Positions 40,137-48,842 of a DNA stretch of 64,000 nt are shown here, piece after piece (position 1 is the first letter of the stretch; the number at the start of each line of letters is the position of its first letter). The position numbers were made by a program, and so were the translations under genes. Source of the DNA: Bacillota bacterium (GTDB taxonomy: Bacteria > Bacillota > UBA4882 > UBA8346); assembly GCA_023402395.1 (NCBI GenBank), contig JAEYGI010000040.1, positions 1 to 64,000 on the forward strand, in the 5' to 3' direction. The notes below the pieces were generated by a model. The model was not told the DNA's origin. It did no database searches and saw nothing but the letters and a program-made list of their open reading frames with translations.

Positions 40137-41150
40137 ATGCTTAAACGACAGGTCTTATGGTTTTTGCTTCTGGTAACGCTGACGGTTGCTGCCATCCCCT
40201 TGGCGTCCGCGGCCCCGGGCGATGTAACGCTGCTCAATGTCTCTTACGATCCGACCCGGGAATTGTATCAGGAGTATAACGCCGCCTTCGCCAAGTACTG
40301 GAAGGAAAAATCAGGTCAAACGGTAGTAATTAAGCAATCTCACGGCGGTTCGGGCTCCCAGGCGCGCGCGGTCATTGATGGCTTGGAAGCGGATGTCGTG
40401 ACGCTGGCATTGGCCTACGATATCGACGTTTTATACGAAAACGGGCAATTGCTCGCTAAAGACTGGCAAAAACGATTGAAGAGCAACAGCGCTCCCTATA
40501 CCTCGACCATCGTGTTTCTGGTGCGAAAGGGAAACCCCAAGGCCATCAAGGACTGGGACGATCTGGTCAAACCGGGCATCTCGGTAATTACGCCCAACCC
40601 CAAAACGTCCGGCGGCGCGCGCTGGAATTACCTGGCCGCCTGGGGCTATGCGTTGAAGAAATACGGCAACAGTGAAGCCAAAGCCAAGGATTTCGTGACC
40701 CGTTTGCTGAAAAACGTCCCGGTGCTGGACTCGGGAGCGCGAGGTTCGACCAACACCTTTGTCCAGCGCGGTTTGGGCGATGTCTTGCTGGCCTGGGAGA
40801 ACGAAGCGTTTTTGGCAGTCAACGAACTCGGCAAGGACAAATTTGAAATCATCGTGCCGTCATTGAGCATCCTGGCCGAACCCCCGGTGGCGGTGGTCGA
40901 TAAATTCGCCGACAAACACGGCACCCGCAAGGTCGCCGAAGCCTATCTCCAATTCCTGTACACCGAAACCGGGCAGGAGATCGCGGCCAAGAATTACTAC
41001 CGGCCGCGCCTGAAGTCGGTGGCAGCCAAATATGACCACTTCGCCAAGGTCACATTGTTCACCATCGACGATGTCTTCGGCGGCTGGCAGAAAGCGCAGA
41101 AGACCCACTTCGCCGACGGCGGCGTCTTTGATCAGGTTTATCAGCAATAA
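40137..41150 (+). CDS. sbp: Sulfate-binding protein
   Basis: A 337-residue periplasmic-type protein with a signal peptide (LWFLLLVTLTVAAIPLASAA). The CysP/Sbp fold is marked by TLLNVSYDPTRELYQEYNAA, VIKQSHGGSGSQARAVIDGL, ADVVTLALAYDID, NPKTSGGARWNYLAAWGYAL and DSGARGSTNTFVQRGLGDV, which supply the sulfate-coordinating backbone. GAGGAGG lies 8 nt before the ATG. It heads the sbp-cysTWA operon. Confidence 0.95.
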   Translation: MLKRQVLWFLLLVTLTVAAIPLASAAPGDVTLLNVSYDPTRELYQEYNAAFAKYWKEKSGQTVVIKQSHGGSGSQARAVIDGLEADVVTLALAYDIDVLYENGQLLAKDWQKRLKSNSAPYTSTIVFLVRKGNPKAIKDWDDLVKPGISVITPNPKTSGGARWNYLAAWGYALKKYGNSEAKAKDFVTRLLKNVPVLDSGARGSTNTFVQRGLGDVLLAWENEAFLAVNELGKDKFEIIVPSLSILAEPPVAVVDKFADKHGTRKVAEAYLQFLYTETGQEIAAKNYYRPRLKSVAAKYDHFAKVTLFTIDDVFGGWQKAQKTHFADGGVFDQVYQQ

Positions 41151-41324
41151 GAGCAGCGAAAGGTTTGAGTCAAACGTCCGAAAGTCGAAAAGTCAACCGT
41201 TGCATGCCGGGAAACAGTCACCATCCGTTAGCTGGACTTAGGAAAATCAGGCGTAAGGCGGAAACTGCTTTCGGCTTTTGGATTGCGACTTCCGATAGGA
41301 TACTAATCGATATATTAAGGCGTG

Positions 41325-42164
41325 ATGAAATTGCGATCGCTTAAACGGCGCGGCATCTTGCCGGGGTTCGGCCCGGCGCTCGGCTACACCTTGTTTTATA
41401 TGGGGCTCATTCTGCTGATCCCCCTGGCGTTGCTCTTTCTAAAATCGTTCTCGCTGGGCTGGGAGCAATTCTGGCGGACCGTAAGCACCCCGAGAGTATT
41501 GGCGTCTTTCCGCCTCAGCTTGGGCGCCTCGTTATGGGGCGCCGCCAATAACGCGGTGTTCGGGCTGCTGCTGGCCTGGGTTTTAACCCGGTACCGGTTT
41601 CCGGGGCGCAAGTTCATCGATGCCCTGGTGGATCTGCCGTTCGCCATGCCCACGGCGGTCGCGGGAATCGCCTTAACCACGATTTACTCCACCAATGGCT
41701 GGATCGGACGCCTGCTGGAACCGCTCGGGATCAAGGTGGCCTATACGCCGCTGGGCGTCGTGGTCGCCTTGACCTTCATCGGCCTGCCCTTTGTGGTGCG
41801 AACGGTGCAGCCAGTGTTGCAGGATCTGGACCGAGAGATTGAGGAGGCGGCCGCCAGTTTGGGAGCGACCCGCTGGCAGACGTTTCGGAAGGTGATCTTC
41901 CCGGCCTTGTGGCCGAGCTGGCTTACGGGGCTGGGATTGGCGTTCGCCCGGGGCTTGGGCGAATACGGCTCGGTGGTGTTCATCTCCGGCAATATGCCGC
42001 TGCGAACCGAGATCACCCCGCTGATCATCGTCACCAAGCTGGAGCAGTTCGATTATGCCGGAGCGGCGGCGGTAGCCGTGGTCCTGCTCTGCATTTCCTT
42101 TGTTTTATTATTTGCGATCAATTTCTGGCAGTGGTGGAGCAGCCGCAAGCAACTGCCGGCTTAA
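41325..42164 (+). CDS. cysT: Sulfate ABC permease CysT
   Basis: A 279-residue permease with six membrane segments. PGFGPALGYTLFYMGLILLI at the N-terminus, DLPFAMPTAVAGIALTTIY, and the EAA loop EEAAASLGATRWQTFRKVIFP fit CysT/CysU. ARGLGEYGSVVFISGNMP is the usual family end block. ATG 41325 follows AAGG closely; the in-frame GTG 41322 is an alternative. Confidence 0.93.
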   Translation: MKLRSLKRRGILPGFGPALGYTLFYMGLILLIPLALLFLKSFSLGWEQFWRTVSTPRVLASFRLSLGASLWGAANNAVFGLLLAWVLTRYRFPGRKFIDALVDLPFAMPTAVAGIALTTIYSTNGWIGRLLEPLGIKVAYTPLGVVVALTFIGLPFVVRTVQPVLQDLDREIEEAAASLGATRWQTFRKVIFPALWPSWLTGLGLAFARGLGEYGSVVFISGNMPLRTEITPLIIVTKLEQFDYAGAAAVAVVLLCISFVLLFAINFWQWWSSRKQLPA

Positions 42165-42179
42165 CGAGGGGATGAGATC

Positions 42180-43103
42180 ATGAAAGATACCCGGGAACAA
42201 GCCGCCACCGGCCCTGCCGGACCTTCGATCGAAGAATCGGCGCTGGCGCGCTGGCTCTTGATCGGAATCGCCCTATTGTTCATGAGCTTTTTTTTAATTA
42301 TTCCGTTGATCGCCGTCTTCGGCCAGGCGCTGGACAAGGGATTGTCCTTCTTCGGGCAGGCGCTGGCCGAACCGGATACGTTCGCCGCGATTCAATTGAC
42401 TCTGCTGACGGCGGCGATTGCCGTGCCGCTCAACTTGATCTTCGGGGTCGCTGCGGCCTGGGCCATCGCCAAGTTCGAGTTCGTGGGGAAGAATTTCCTG
42501 ACCACCCTGATCGATCTGCCGTTCGCCATTTCGCCGGTGATTTCGGGTTTGCTGTATGTGCTGCTTTTCGGCAGGCACGGCTGGCTGGGGCCTTGGCTCT
42601 CCGAACACAACCTTAAGATTATTTTCGCCGCGCCCGGAATCATTCTGGCTACGATTTTGGTGACCTTTCCGTTTGTGGCCCGTGAGTTGATCCCGTTGAT
42701 GCAGGCGCAGGGGACCGAAGAGGAAGAGGCCGCGCTGGTGCTGGGGGCCAATGGCTGGCAAACGTTTTTCCGGGTGACGTTGCCCAACGTCAAATGGGGT
42801 TTGCTCTACGGGGTGATTCTCTGCAACGCCCGGGCCATGGGCGAATTCGGAGCGGTATCGGTGGTCTCCGGACATATCCGGGGCATGACCAATACCATTC
42901 CGTTGCAAGTCGAGATTCTTTACAATGAATACAATTTTACGGCCGCGTTCGCGGTGGCCTCGCTCCTGGCGCTGCTCGCTTTGGTAACCCTGGCGATCAA
43001 ATCGTTCGTGGAGTGGCGGCTGAAACTGGAAAACTTGGCCCCAGATGCGGCAAAACAGCGGGGAATGGTGAATCATGAGTATCGTCATTCGCGATATCAA
43101 TAA
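42180..43103 (+). CDS. cysW: Sulfate ABC permease CysW
   Basis: A 307-residue permease. DLPFAISPVISGLLYVLLFG, the EAA loop EEEEAALVLGANGWQTFFRV and NARAMGEFGAVSVVSGHIRG are CysW hallmarks. Its end overlaps the cysA start by 29 nt, implying translational coupling. Confidence 0.93.
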   Translation: MKDTREQAATGPAGPSIEESALARWLLIGIALLFMSFFLIIPLIAVFGQALDKGLSFFGQALAEPDTFAAIQLTLLTAAIAVPLNLIFGVAAAWAIAKFEFVGKNFLTTLIDLPFAISPVISGLLYVLLFGRHGWLGPWLSEHNLKIIFAAPGIILATILVTFPFVARELIPLMQAQGTEEEEAALVLGANGWQTFFRVTLPNVKWGLLYGVILCNARAMGEFGAVSVVSGHIRGMTNTIPLQVEILYNEYNFTAAFAVASLLALLALVTLAIKSFVEWRLKLENLAPDAAKQRGMVNHEYRHSRYQ

Positions 43104-44145
43104 AAAATTCGGGAATTTTACGGCCTTAAACAACATCGGCCTGGAAATCCCCACCGGCGAACTAGTGGCGTTGCTGGGTCCCTCCGGTTCTGGCAAAACG
43201 ACCCTGCTCCGGATCATCGCCGGACTGGAGACGCCCGACAACGGAACCGTCTTTTTTCAAGGCGAGAACGCGACCGCCCGCAAAGTACAGGAGCGGCGGG
43301 TAGGATTTGTCTTTCAGCACTACGCCCTATTCCGGCACATGACGGTCTTTGATAATGTCGCGTTTGGACTGCGGGTGCGGCCCGCCCGCTCCCGCCCCTC
43401 GGAGCCGGAGATTCGGGAAAAAGTCAATCAATTGCTGAAACTGGTTCAAATGGAATGGCTGGGAAAACGCTATCCGTCCCAGTTATCCGGGGGGCAACGG
43501 CAACGGATCGCCTTGGCTAGGGCCTTGGCGGTCGAACCGGAAGTGCTGCTGCTGGATGAACCCTTCGGCGCGCTGGACGCCAAAGTTCGCAAGGAGCTCC
43601 GCCGCTGGCTGCGGCAGCTTCATGACGAGATTCATCTGACCAGCATCTTCGTAACCCACGATCAAGAAGAGGCCTTGGAATTGGCCGACCGGGTGGTGGT
43701 GATGAACGAGGGCCGGATCGAGCAGATTGGAAATCCCGAGGAAGTCTACGATCAGCCGGCCAATCCGTTTGTCTATCAGTTTCTGGGCAGCGTCAACCTG
43801 TTCCGGGGCCGCCTCAATCAAGGCCGGGTCCAGATCGGCGCCGGTGAATTTGAAACGCCGGGAACGGGCGATGGCCAGGACCGGTCGGCCGTCGCCTATG
43901 TGCGTCCGCACGAACTGGCCATCGATCGGGATCACGAACCGGAGCAAAGCATCAAGGCGGTTGTTTCGTATATCCGGGCGATCGGCCCGATCGTCCGTTT
44001 GGAATTGAAACGCCACGATAATGGGGAACTGATTGAGGCCGAACTTACCAAGGAACGTTTCGCCGAACTGAAACTGGCGGCTGGCGATGCGGTTTTCGTG
44101 GGGCTTAAAAATTGCAAGGTATTCGTGGAGGATTATTCGATTTAA
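43075..44145 (+). CDS. cysA: Sulfate ABC ATPase CysA
   Basis: A 356-residue ATPase: Walker A LGPSGSGKTTLLRIIAGLE, Q-loop FQHYALFRHMTVFDNVAFGL, signature SQLSGGQRQRIALARALA, Walker B VLLLDEPFGALDAKVRKELR. The C-terminal TOBE-type regulatory domain has the CysA block SAVAYVRPHELAIDRDHEPE. Normal length, last gene of the sulfate importer. Confidence 0.95.
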   Translation: MSIVIRDINKKFGNFTALNNIGLEIPTGELVALLGPSGSGKTTLLRIIAGLETPDNGTVFFQGENATARKVQERRVGFVFQHYALFRHMTVFDNVAFGLRVRPARSRPSEPEIREKVNQLLKLVQMEWLGKRYPSQLSGGQRQRIALARALAVEPEVLLLDEPFGALDAKVRKELRRWLRQLHDEIHLTSIFVTHDQEEALELADRVVVMNEGRIEQIGNPEEVYDQPANPFVYQFLGSVNLFRGRLNQGRVQIGAGEFETPGTGDGQDRSAVAYVRPHELAIDRDHEPEQSIKAVVSYIRAIGPIVRLELKRHDNGELIEAELTKERFAELKLAAGDAVFVGLKNCKVFVEDYSI

Positions 44146-44273
44146 AAGCGTTGGGATAACGCCGGAAAGCGAGAGACAGGTCTAAACCTCGAATTGGATT
44201 TATTGATTCCAAAAACATGTAACCTTATTTCAGGTTTAAGCGCAGACTTACACAGCAAAGGATGGTAGCGGAT

Positions 44274-44531
44274 ATGAAACTAACGATCAATGGAAAGGCC
44301 GAGGAGATCGAGCTGGGGGCCGGTACGATCACCGAATTGTTATCGGCTAAAAACGTGGAAATGCCGGAGATGGTGTCGGTGGAACTCAACGGAACGATCC
44401 TGCGGCGGGCGGACTACGGCACAACCGCAGTCAAGGATGGCGATCAAGTGGAATTTTTATATTTCATGGGCGGCGGACAGTGTCGGCGCCAGCGGATGGA
44501 GCGTCAAGATGTCAAACCAGTGGAGTTTTGA
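44274..44531 (+). CDS. hcyS: Sulfur-carrier protein HcyS (ThiS-like) with C-terminal tail
   Basis: An 85-residue ThiS/MoaD-fold protein from ATG 44274 (KLTINGKAEEIELGAGTITE, DGDQVEFLYFMGGG). The di-glycine needed for thiocarboxylate formation is not at the end: GGGQ is followed by CRRQRMERQDVKPVEF. Carriers capped in this way need a JAMM protease to expose Gly-Gly; one is encoded at 46568. In Wolinella the trio HcyS-HcyD-HcyF with MetY makes homocysteine from a protein thiocarboxylate. The tail-coding part overlaps metY by 23 nt. Confidence 0.8.
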   Translation: MKLTINGKAEEIELGAGTITELLSAKNVEMPEMVSVELNGTILRRADYGTTAVKDGDQVEFLYFMGGGQCRRQRMERQDVKPVEF

Positions 44532-45756
44532 AACCAAATCGATTCATAGCGGGTTTGACCAGGATGAGCAGACCGGCGCGACGTCGCTGCCGATTTATGA
44601 GACGGCGGCGTTTGCTTATGACAGCGCCGAAGCGCTGGAAGCGGCATTCATCGGGCGAAAGTTCGGCCATATTTATTCACGGATCGCCAACCCGACCGTC
44701 ACCGCCTTTGAAAAGCGGATGAATGCGCTGGAGGGCGGGGTTGGAGCCATCGCCACCGCTTCGGGGATGGCCGCGATTGCCACCGTGGTTTCGGCATTGA
44801 CCCAAGCCGGGGATGAGATCGTCTCCAGTCAAAGTTTGTTCGGAGGGACCTTTCAATTATTCAATGACATTTTCAAGGGTTACGGGGTTCACACCCATTA
44901 TGTCCGGTCCACCGATACCGAAGCCTATCAAAAGGCCATCTCCGCCAATACCCGGTTAATCTTCCTGGAGACCATCGGCAATCCGAAGCTGGACATTCCC
45001 AATATCCGGGAGATTGCCGGAGTCGCCGCAGCCAGCGGTGTACCGCTGGTGGTCGACAGCACCCTGACCACGCCCTATCTGTTTGAAGCGAAGCGGTTCG
45101 GCGCCGCGATTGTGATCCATTCGACCTCCAAGTATATCTCCGGCAGCGGCCATACCATCGGCGGCGTACTGATCGATCTCGGCAATTTCGACTGGAGTCG
45201 GTCCCGTTCGGAAGCGGTCCGGCAACTGGCGCGTCAAGCCGGAGAGGTTGCCTTTCTGGCGCGGGCCAGAAAACAGATCCTGCAAAACACCGGAAGCTGC
45301 CTGTCGCCGTTCAATGCCTATCTTCAGAATCTAGGCCTGGAAACCCTGGCGCTCCGGATGCGGCAGCATTGCCATAACGCCGCGCTTCTGGCGGAGTATT
45401 TGCAAACCAAACCGCAGGTTGCCGAGGTAAAGTTTCCCGGCTTGGCGGAGCATCCCGATCATGCCATCGCCAAGGCGCAATTTAACGGAGCGTTCGGCGC
45501 GGTGGTTACCATCCGGCTGGGAACCAAGGAGCGAAGCTACCGGCTGGTCAATCGCTTGCAAATGGTTAAACGATTAGCGAATGTGGGAGATGCCAAAACC
45601 CTGATTATTCACCCGGCTTCCACCATTTATCATACATGCTCGGAGGCGGAGCAACTGGAGGCCGGGGTTTATCCGGACCTGCTCCGGATATCGGTGGGGA
45701 TTGAGCATAGCGGCGATATCATCGCCGATTTCGATCAAGCGTTGGCGGAGGAATGA
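44509..45756 (+). CDS. metY: O-acetylhomoserine sulfhydrylase
   Basis: A 415-residue PLP enzyme. ATG 44509, 8 nt after GGAG, opens WSFETKSIHSGFDQDEQTGA, the usual MetY start. Other motifs: TSLPIYETAAFAYDSAEALE, TASGMAAIATVVSALTQAGD, the PLP lysine in HSTSKYISGSGHTIGG and VGDAKTLIIHPASTIYHTCS. It makes homocysteine from O-acetylhomoserine, using sulfide or, in this gene set, the HcyS thiocarboxylate. It could also take methanethiol to give methionine directly. Confidence 0.93.
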   Translation: MSNQWSFETKSIHSGFDQDEQTGATSLPIYETAAFAYDSAEALEAAFIGRKFGHIYSRIANPTVTAFEKRMNALEGGVGAIATASGMAAIATVVSALTQAGDEIVSSQSLFGGTFQLFNDIFKGYGVHTHYVRSTDTEAYQKAISANTRLIFLETIGNPKLDIPNIREIAGVAAASGVPLVVDSTLTTPYLFEAKRFGAAIVIHSTSKYISGSGHTIGGVLIDLGNFDWSRSRSEAVRQLARQAGEVAFLARARKQILQNTGSCLSPFNAYLQNLGLETLALRMRQHCHNAALLAEYLQTKPQVAEVKFPGLAEHPDHAIAKAQFNGAFGAVVTIRLGTKERSYRLVNRLQMVKRLANVGDAKTLIIHPASTIYHTCSEAEQLEAGVYPDLLRISVGIEHSGDIIADFDQALAEE

Positions 45757-45759
45757 ACC

Positions 45760-46575
45760 ATGAATCTAACCGAAAGTCAGATTGAACGATACAGCCGGCA
45801 CATTATCCTGAAGGATGTGGGCGGCGCCGGTCAACAAAAGATCTTGCAATCTAAAGTGTTGATCATCGGAGCGGGGGGGTTGGGCGCGCCGGCCGCGTTG
45901 TATCTGGCGGCGGCGGGAGTCGGGACCATCGGCGTCGTGGACGGCGATAGGGTTGATCTGTCGAACCTGCAGCGGCAGATCATTCATTTTACCGCTGATG
46001 TCAACCGGCCCAAAGTGGAGTCGGCCCGCAATAAGCTGGAAGCCATCAATCCCGATGTTACGGTAAAAACCTATCCGATGCGGGTCTTTGCCGATAATAT
46101 CGCCGAGTTGATCGCCGGCTACGATTTCATTATCGACGGGACGGACAACTTTCCGGCCAAGTTTTTGATCAATGACGCCTGCGTGCTGCTGGGAAAGCCG
46201 TTTTCCCACGGCGGCATCCTGCGGTTCAACGGCCAGACCATGACCTATCTGCCGGGGCACGCCTGTTACCGTTGTATATTTGATGCGCCGCCGCCGAAAG
46301 GCGCGGTGCCGACTTGCAGTGAAGCGGGGATTCTGGGCGCGGTGGCCGGCATGTTGGGGACCATTCAGGCGGCCGAAGCGTTGCGTTACATCCTGGGCAA
46401 AGGCCGACTGCTCGCCGATCGCCTGTTGACCTTCAATGCCTTGGATATGGAGTTCCGGACGATCAATCTCCATCGCAATCCGGACTGCCCGATCTGCGGC
46501 GATCAGCCGAGCATCACCGAATTGGTCGATTACGAACAGCCGGTCTGCGATCTCAGGAGCAACCGTCATGATTAA
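45760..46575 (+). CDS. hcyF: E1-like adenylyltransferase/sulfurtransferase HcyF (ThiF/MoeB family)
   Basis: A 271-residue E1-like enzyme: YSRHIILKDVGGAGQQKI, the nucleotide loop IIGAGGLGAPAALYLAAAGV, and DGDRVDLSNLQRQIIH. Two zinc-type cysteine pairs are present (CYRCIFD and CPICGD), and a catalytic-type Cys in VPTCSEAGILGAVAG. It adenylates the exposed Gly-Gly end of the carrier so that sulfide can form a thiocarboxylate. No rhodanese domain is attached, in keeping with direct sulfide use. Confidence 0.85.
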   Translation: MNLTESQIERYSRHIILKDVGGAGQQKILQSKVLIIGAGGLGAPAALYLAAAGVGTIGVVDGDRVDLSNLQRQIIHFTADVNRPKVESARNKLEAINPDVTVKTYPMRVFADNIAELIAGYDFIIDGTDNFPAKFLINDACVLLGKPFSHGGILRFNGQTMTYLPGHACYRCIFDAPPPKGAVPTCSEAGILGAVAGMLGTIQAAEALRYILGKGRLLADRLLTFNALDMEFRTINLHRNPDCPICGDQPSITELVDYEQPVCDLRSNRHD

Positions 46576-46978
46576 GGTGCCGCTGACGATCAAAGAGCAG
46601 ATCATCGCCCAAGCGCTACGGGAACTCCCGGATGAAGCTTGCGGCTATTTGGCGGGCACTGACGATAGCGCGCTTGAGATCATCCCGATGACCAACACCG
46701 ATCACAGTCCCGAGCATTTCTCCTTTATCCCCGAAGAACAGTTCCGGGCGGTCAAAGCGGCCCGGACCAAGGGATTAAGGCTGCTGGCGGTGTATCACAG
46801 CCATCCGGCCTCGCCGGCCCGTCTATCGGAGGAGGATTTGCGGCTGGCCAATGACCCGGCAATTATTTATCTCATCGTTTCCCTGGCAACCCAAGAACCG
46901 GTGTTCAAGGCGTTCCGCGTCGAATCCCGGACAATCACGGAAATTCCAATTCAATTCATGGGAGGAATACCAACTTGA
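46568..46978 (+). CDS. hcyD: JAMM/Mov34 metalloprotease HcyD (Mec+ type)
   Basis: A 136-residue JAB1/MPN-type protease. Catalytic Glu in LPDEACGYLAG and the metal motif HSHPASPARLSEED (His-x-His-x10-Asp) are intact. The likely job is to trim the C-terminal tail of HcyS to a free Gly-Gly. It starts within the end of hcyF (8-nt overlap). Confidence 0.88.
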   Translation: MIKVPLTIKEQIIAQALRELPDEACGYLAGTDDSALEIIPMTNTDHSPEHFSFIPEEQFRAVKAARTKGLRLLAVYHSHPASPARLSEEDLRLANDPAIIYLIVSLATQEPVFKAFRVESRTITEIPIQFMGGIPT

Positions 46979-47838
46979 GCGCAATGGAATTTGACTTGGC
47001 CGCCTTGAAAAAAGTCGGCATGATCCAGCAAAAGCAGAAAGAGTATTTCGCAATGCGGCTCCATGCCGTCGGCGGCGATTTCAGCTCCGAACAGTTGCAA
47101 AAGGTGGCCGAGGTCGCGGCCAAATACGGAAGAGGGCAGATTCATCTCTCCACCCGGCAGGGGATTGAGATCCATTTCGTTCATCATTTGAAACTGGAGG
47201 AGGCCAGGCTGGAACTGGAGAAGGCGGGGATCGCCATGGGCGCTTGCGGCCCCCGGATCCGGATCGTGGTTGCCTGTCCGGGTAATTCGACCTGTCGCTG
47301 GGGGATCATCGATACCAAAGCGGTCGCCGCGGAACTCGACGCCAAATATTTCCGGCAGGACACCCCCCATAAGTTTAAGATGGCGGTCACCGGCTGTCCT
47401 CACAATTGCGCCAAAGCCACCGAAAACGATTTGGGGGTCATGGGCGGCATTTTGCCGGCCTGGCAACGTGACAGTTGCATCCACTGCGATCTCTGCGTCA
47501 ATAGCTGTCCCACCGGCGCCATCGCGAAAGTGAACGATGAGTATCGCCTGGATGAGTCAAAATGCATATATTGCAGTATCTGCACTTCCAATTGCCCGGC
47601 CGACTCCTGGGTGGCGGCGCAAAAAGGGTATATCCTCTGGATCGGGGGCACTATGGGCAAGATTCCCCGGCTCGCCACCAAGTTACGGGGGCTGATCGAA
47701 AACGAGGCCGAATTGTACCGGATGATCGACAGGGTCGTGGCCTATTACCGGGAAAACGGCAGGAAACGGGAACGATTCGGCCATATGATCGACCGGATCG
47801 GAGTTGAGCAAGTAAAGGAGGCTCTGCTCCATGAGTGA
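46975..47838 (+). CDS. Siroheme sulfite reductase fused to a 2[4Fe-4S] ferredoxin domain
   Basis: A 287-residue small-type sulfite reductase. TTG 46975 is 7 nt after GGAGGAA. The coupled siroheme/4Fe-4S cysteines are C-x5-C (CPGNSTC) and C-x3-C (TGCPHNCAKA). Two ferredoxin motifs follow (CIHCDLCVNSCP and CIYCSICTSNCP). The layout is that of AsrC or of the Wolinella/Clostridium assimilatory enzymes. It reduces sulfite to sulfide, which feeds the HcyS thiocarboxylate. It overlaps hcyD by 4 nt. Confidence 0.88.
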   Translation: MSAMEFDLAALKKVGMIQQKQKEYFAMRLHAVGGDFSSEQLQKVAEVAAKYGRGQIHLSTRQGIEIHFVHHLKLEEARLELEKAGIAMGACGPRIRIVVACPGNSTCRWGIIDTKAVAAELDAKYFRQDTPHKFKMAVTGCPHNCAKATENDLGVMGGILPAWQRDSCIHCDLCVNSCPTGAIAKVNDEYRLDESKCIYCSICTSNCPADSWVAAQKGYILWIGGTMGKIPRLATKLRGLIENEAELYRMIDRVVAYYRENGRKRERFGHMIDRIGVEQVKEALLHE

Positions 47839-48067
47839 TGAAATCAAAAAACGAATTGACCTGCACGGAGTGGTCTGTCCCTTAAATTTTGTGAAGACCA
47901 AATTGGCCTTGGAAGAGTTGAACGCCGGGGAACGGCTGGAGGTCATCCTCGACGAGGGCGACGCCATGCTGAATGTTCCCCGCAGTCTCAAGGAGGAAGG
48001 GCATAAAGTCGTCAAGGTCAGCCCGGAAGGGGAAGTGTACCGGGTCATTGTTGAAAAAGGGGTATGA
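47831..48067 (+). CDS. tusA: TusA-like sulfur carrier
   Basis: A 78-residue SirA/TusA-fold protein with the required Cys-Pro motif (LHGVVCPLNFVKTKLALEEL) and LDEGDAMLNVPRSLKEEGH. TusA proteins carry persulfide sulfur between enzymes. Located between sulfite reductase and cysH, it may relay sulfur to HcyF/HcyS. Overlaps the reductase gene by 8 nt. Confidence 0.88.
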   Translation: MSDEIKKRIDLHGVVCPLNFVKTKLALEELNAGERLEVILDEGDAMLNVPRSLKEEGHKVVKVSPEGEVYRVIVEKGV

Positions 48068-48110
48068 GCCGGTTGAAAGCGGCGAAATTTGGAAATGGAG
48101 CGTTAAAGCA

Positions 48111-48842
48111 ATGAGTACGGAAGCAGTGAAACTATGCGGCGAGTTGGAGCGCTTCACTCCGGAACAAGTTTTACGGAGTATGGCGGAGCGGCACGGCGAC
48201 CGGATCGCGCTCGCCTCCAGCCTGGGAGCGGAGGATCAAGTCTTAACTGATCTGCTGCTGTCGATCACGCCCCGGGCCCGGATCTTCGTCCTGGATACCG
48301 GGAGGCTGCCGCAGGAAACGTACCAAGTGATGGAGGAAACCCGGCGGAAATATAACTTCAATTACGAGATCTATTGCCCGGATACCGCCGCCCTCGAAGA
48401 AATGGAACGGCGGTTCGGCCCGGATCTATTCTATGAGAGCGTGGAGTTACGGAAAAAATGCTGCGAAGTGCGGAAAATCGGGCCGCTGCGGCGCGTCCTG
48501 AAAACCGTGGATGTCTGGATCACTGGCCTCCGCCGCGAACAGGCGGTGACCCGGTCCAATGTTGAAGTTTGCGAATGGGATCAGACCAATCAATTGTTGA
48601 AGCTGAACCCGCTCGCCGCCTGGACCACCGAGCAAGTCTGGCGCTATATCCGGGAGCACCGGGTTCCTTACAATTCATTGCACGACCGGAATTATCCGAG
48701 CATCGGCTGTGCTCCGTGCACGCGGGCGATTCAGCCGGGAGAGGATCTGCGCGCCGGGCGCTGGTGGTGGGAAGCGCCGGAGCACAAGGAGTGCGGGCTG
48801 CATTACCGGGACGGCAAATTGACGCGGGTGAGCGAGTCATGA
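48111..48842 (+). CDS. cysH: Assimilatory adenylylsulfate (APS) reductase
   Basis: A 243-residue PAPS/APS reductase-fold enzyme: IALASSLGAEDQVLTDLLL (PP-loop-like), VLDTGRLPQETYQVM, and WITGLRREQAVTRSNVEVCE. The cysteine pairs KKCCEVRK and GCAPCTRA bind a 4Fe-4S cluster, the mark of APS (not PAPS) reductases, and KECGLH holds the catalytic cysteine. It makes sulfite from APS. Consistent with this, the CysN kinase domain is degenerate. Confidence 0.92.
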   Translation: MSTEAVKLCGELERFTPEQVLRSMAERHGDRIALASSLGAEDQVLTDLLLSITPRARIFVLDTGRLPQETYQVMEETRRKYNFNYEIYCPDTAALEEMERRFGPDLFYESVELRKKCCEVRKIGPLRRVLKTVDVWITGLRREQAVTRSNVEVCEWDQTNQLLKLNPLAAWTTEQVWRYIREHRVPYNSLHDRNYPSIGCAPCTRAIQPGEDLRAGRWWWEAPEHKECGLHYRDGKLTRVSES

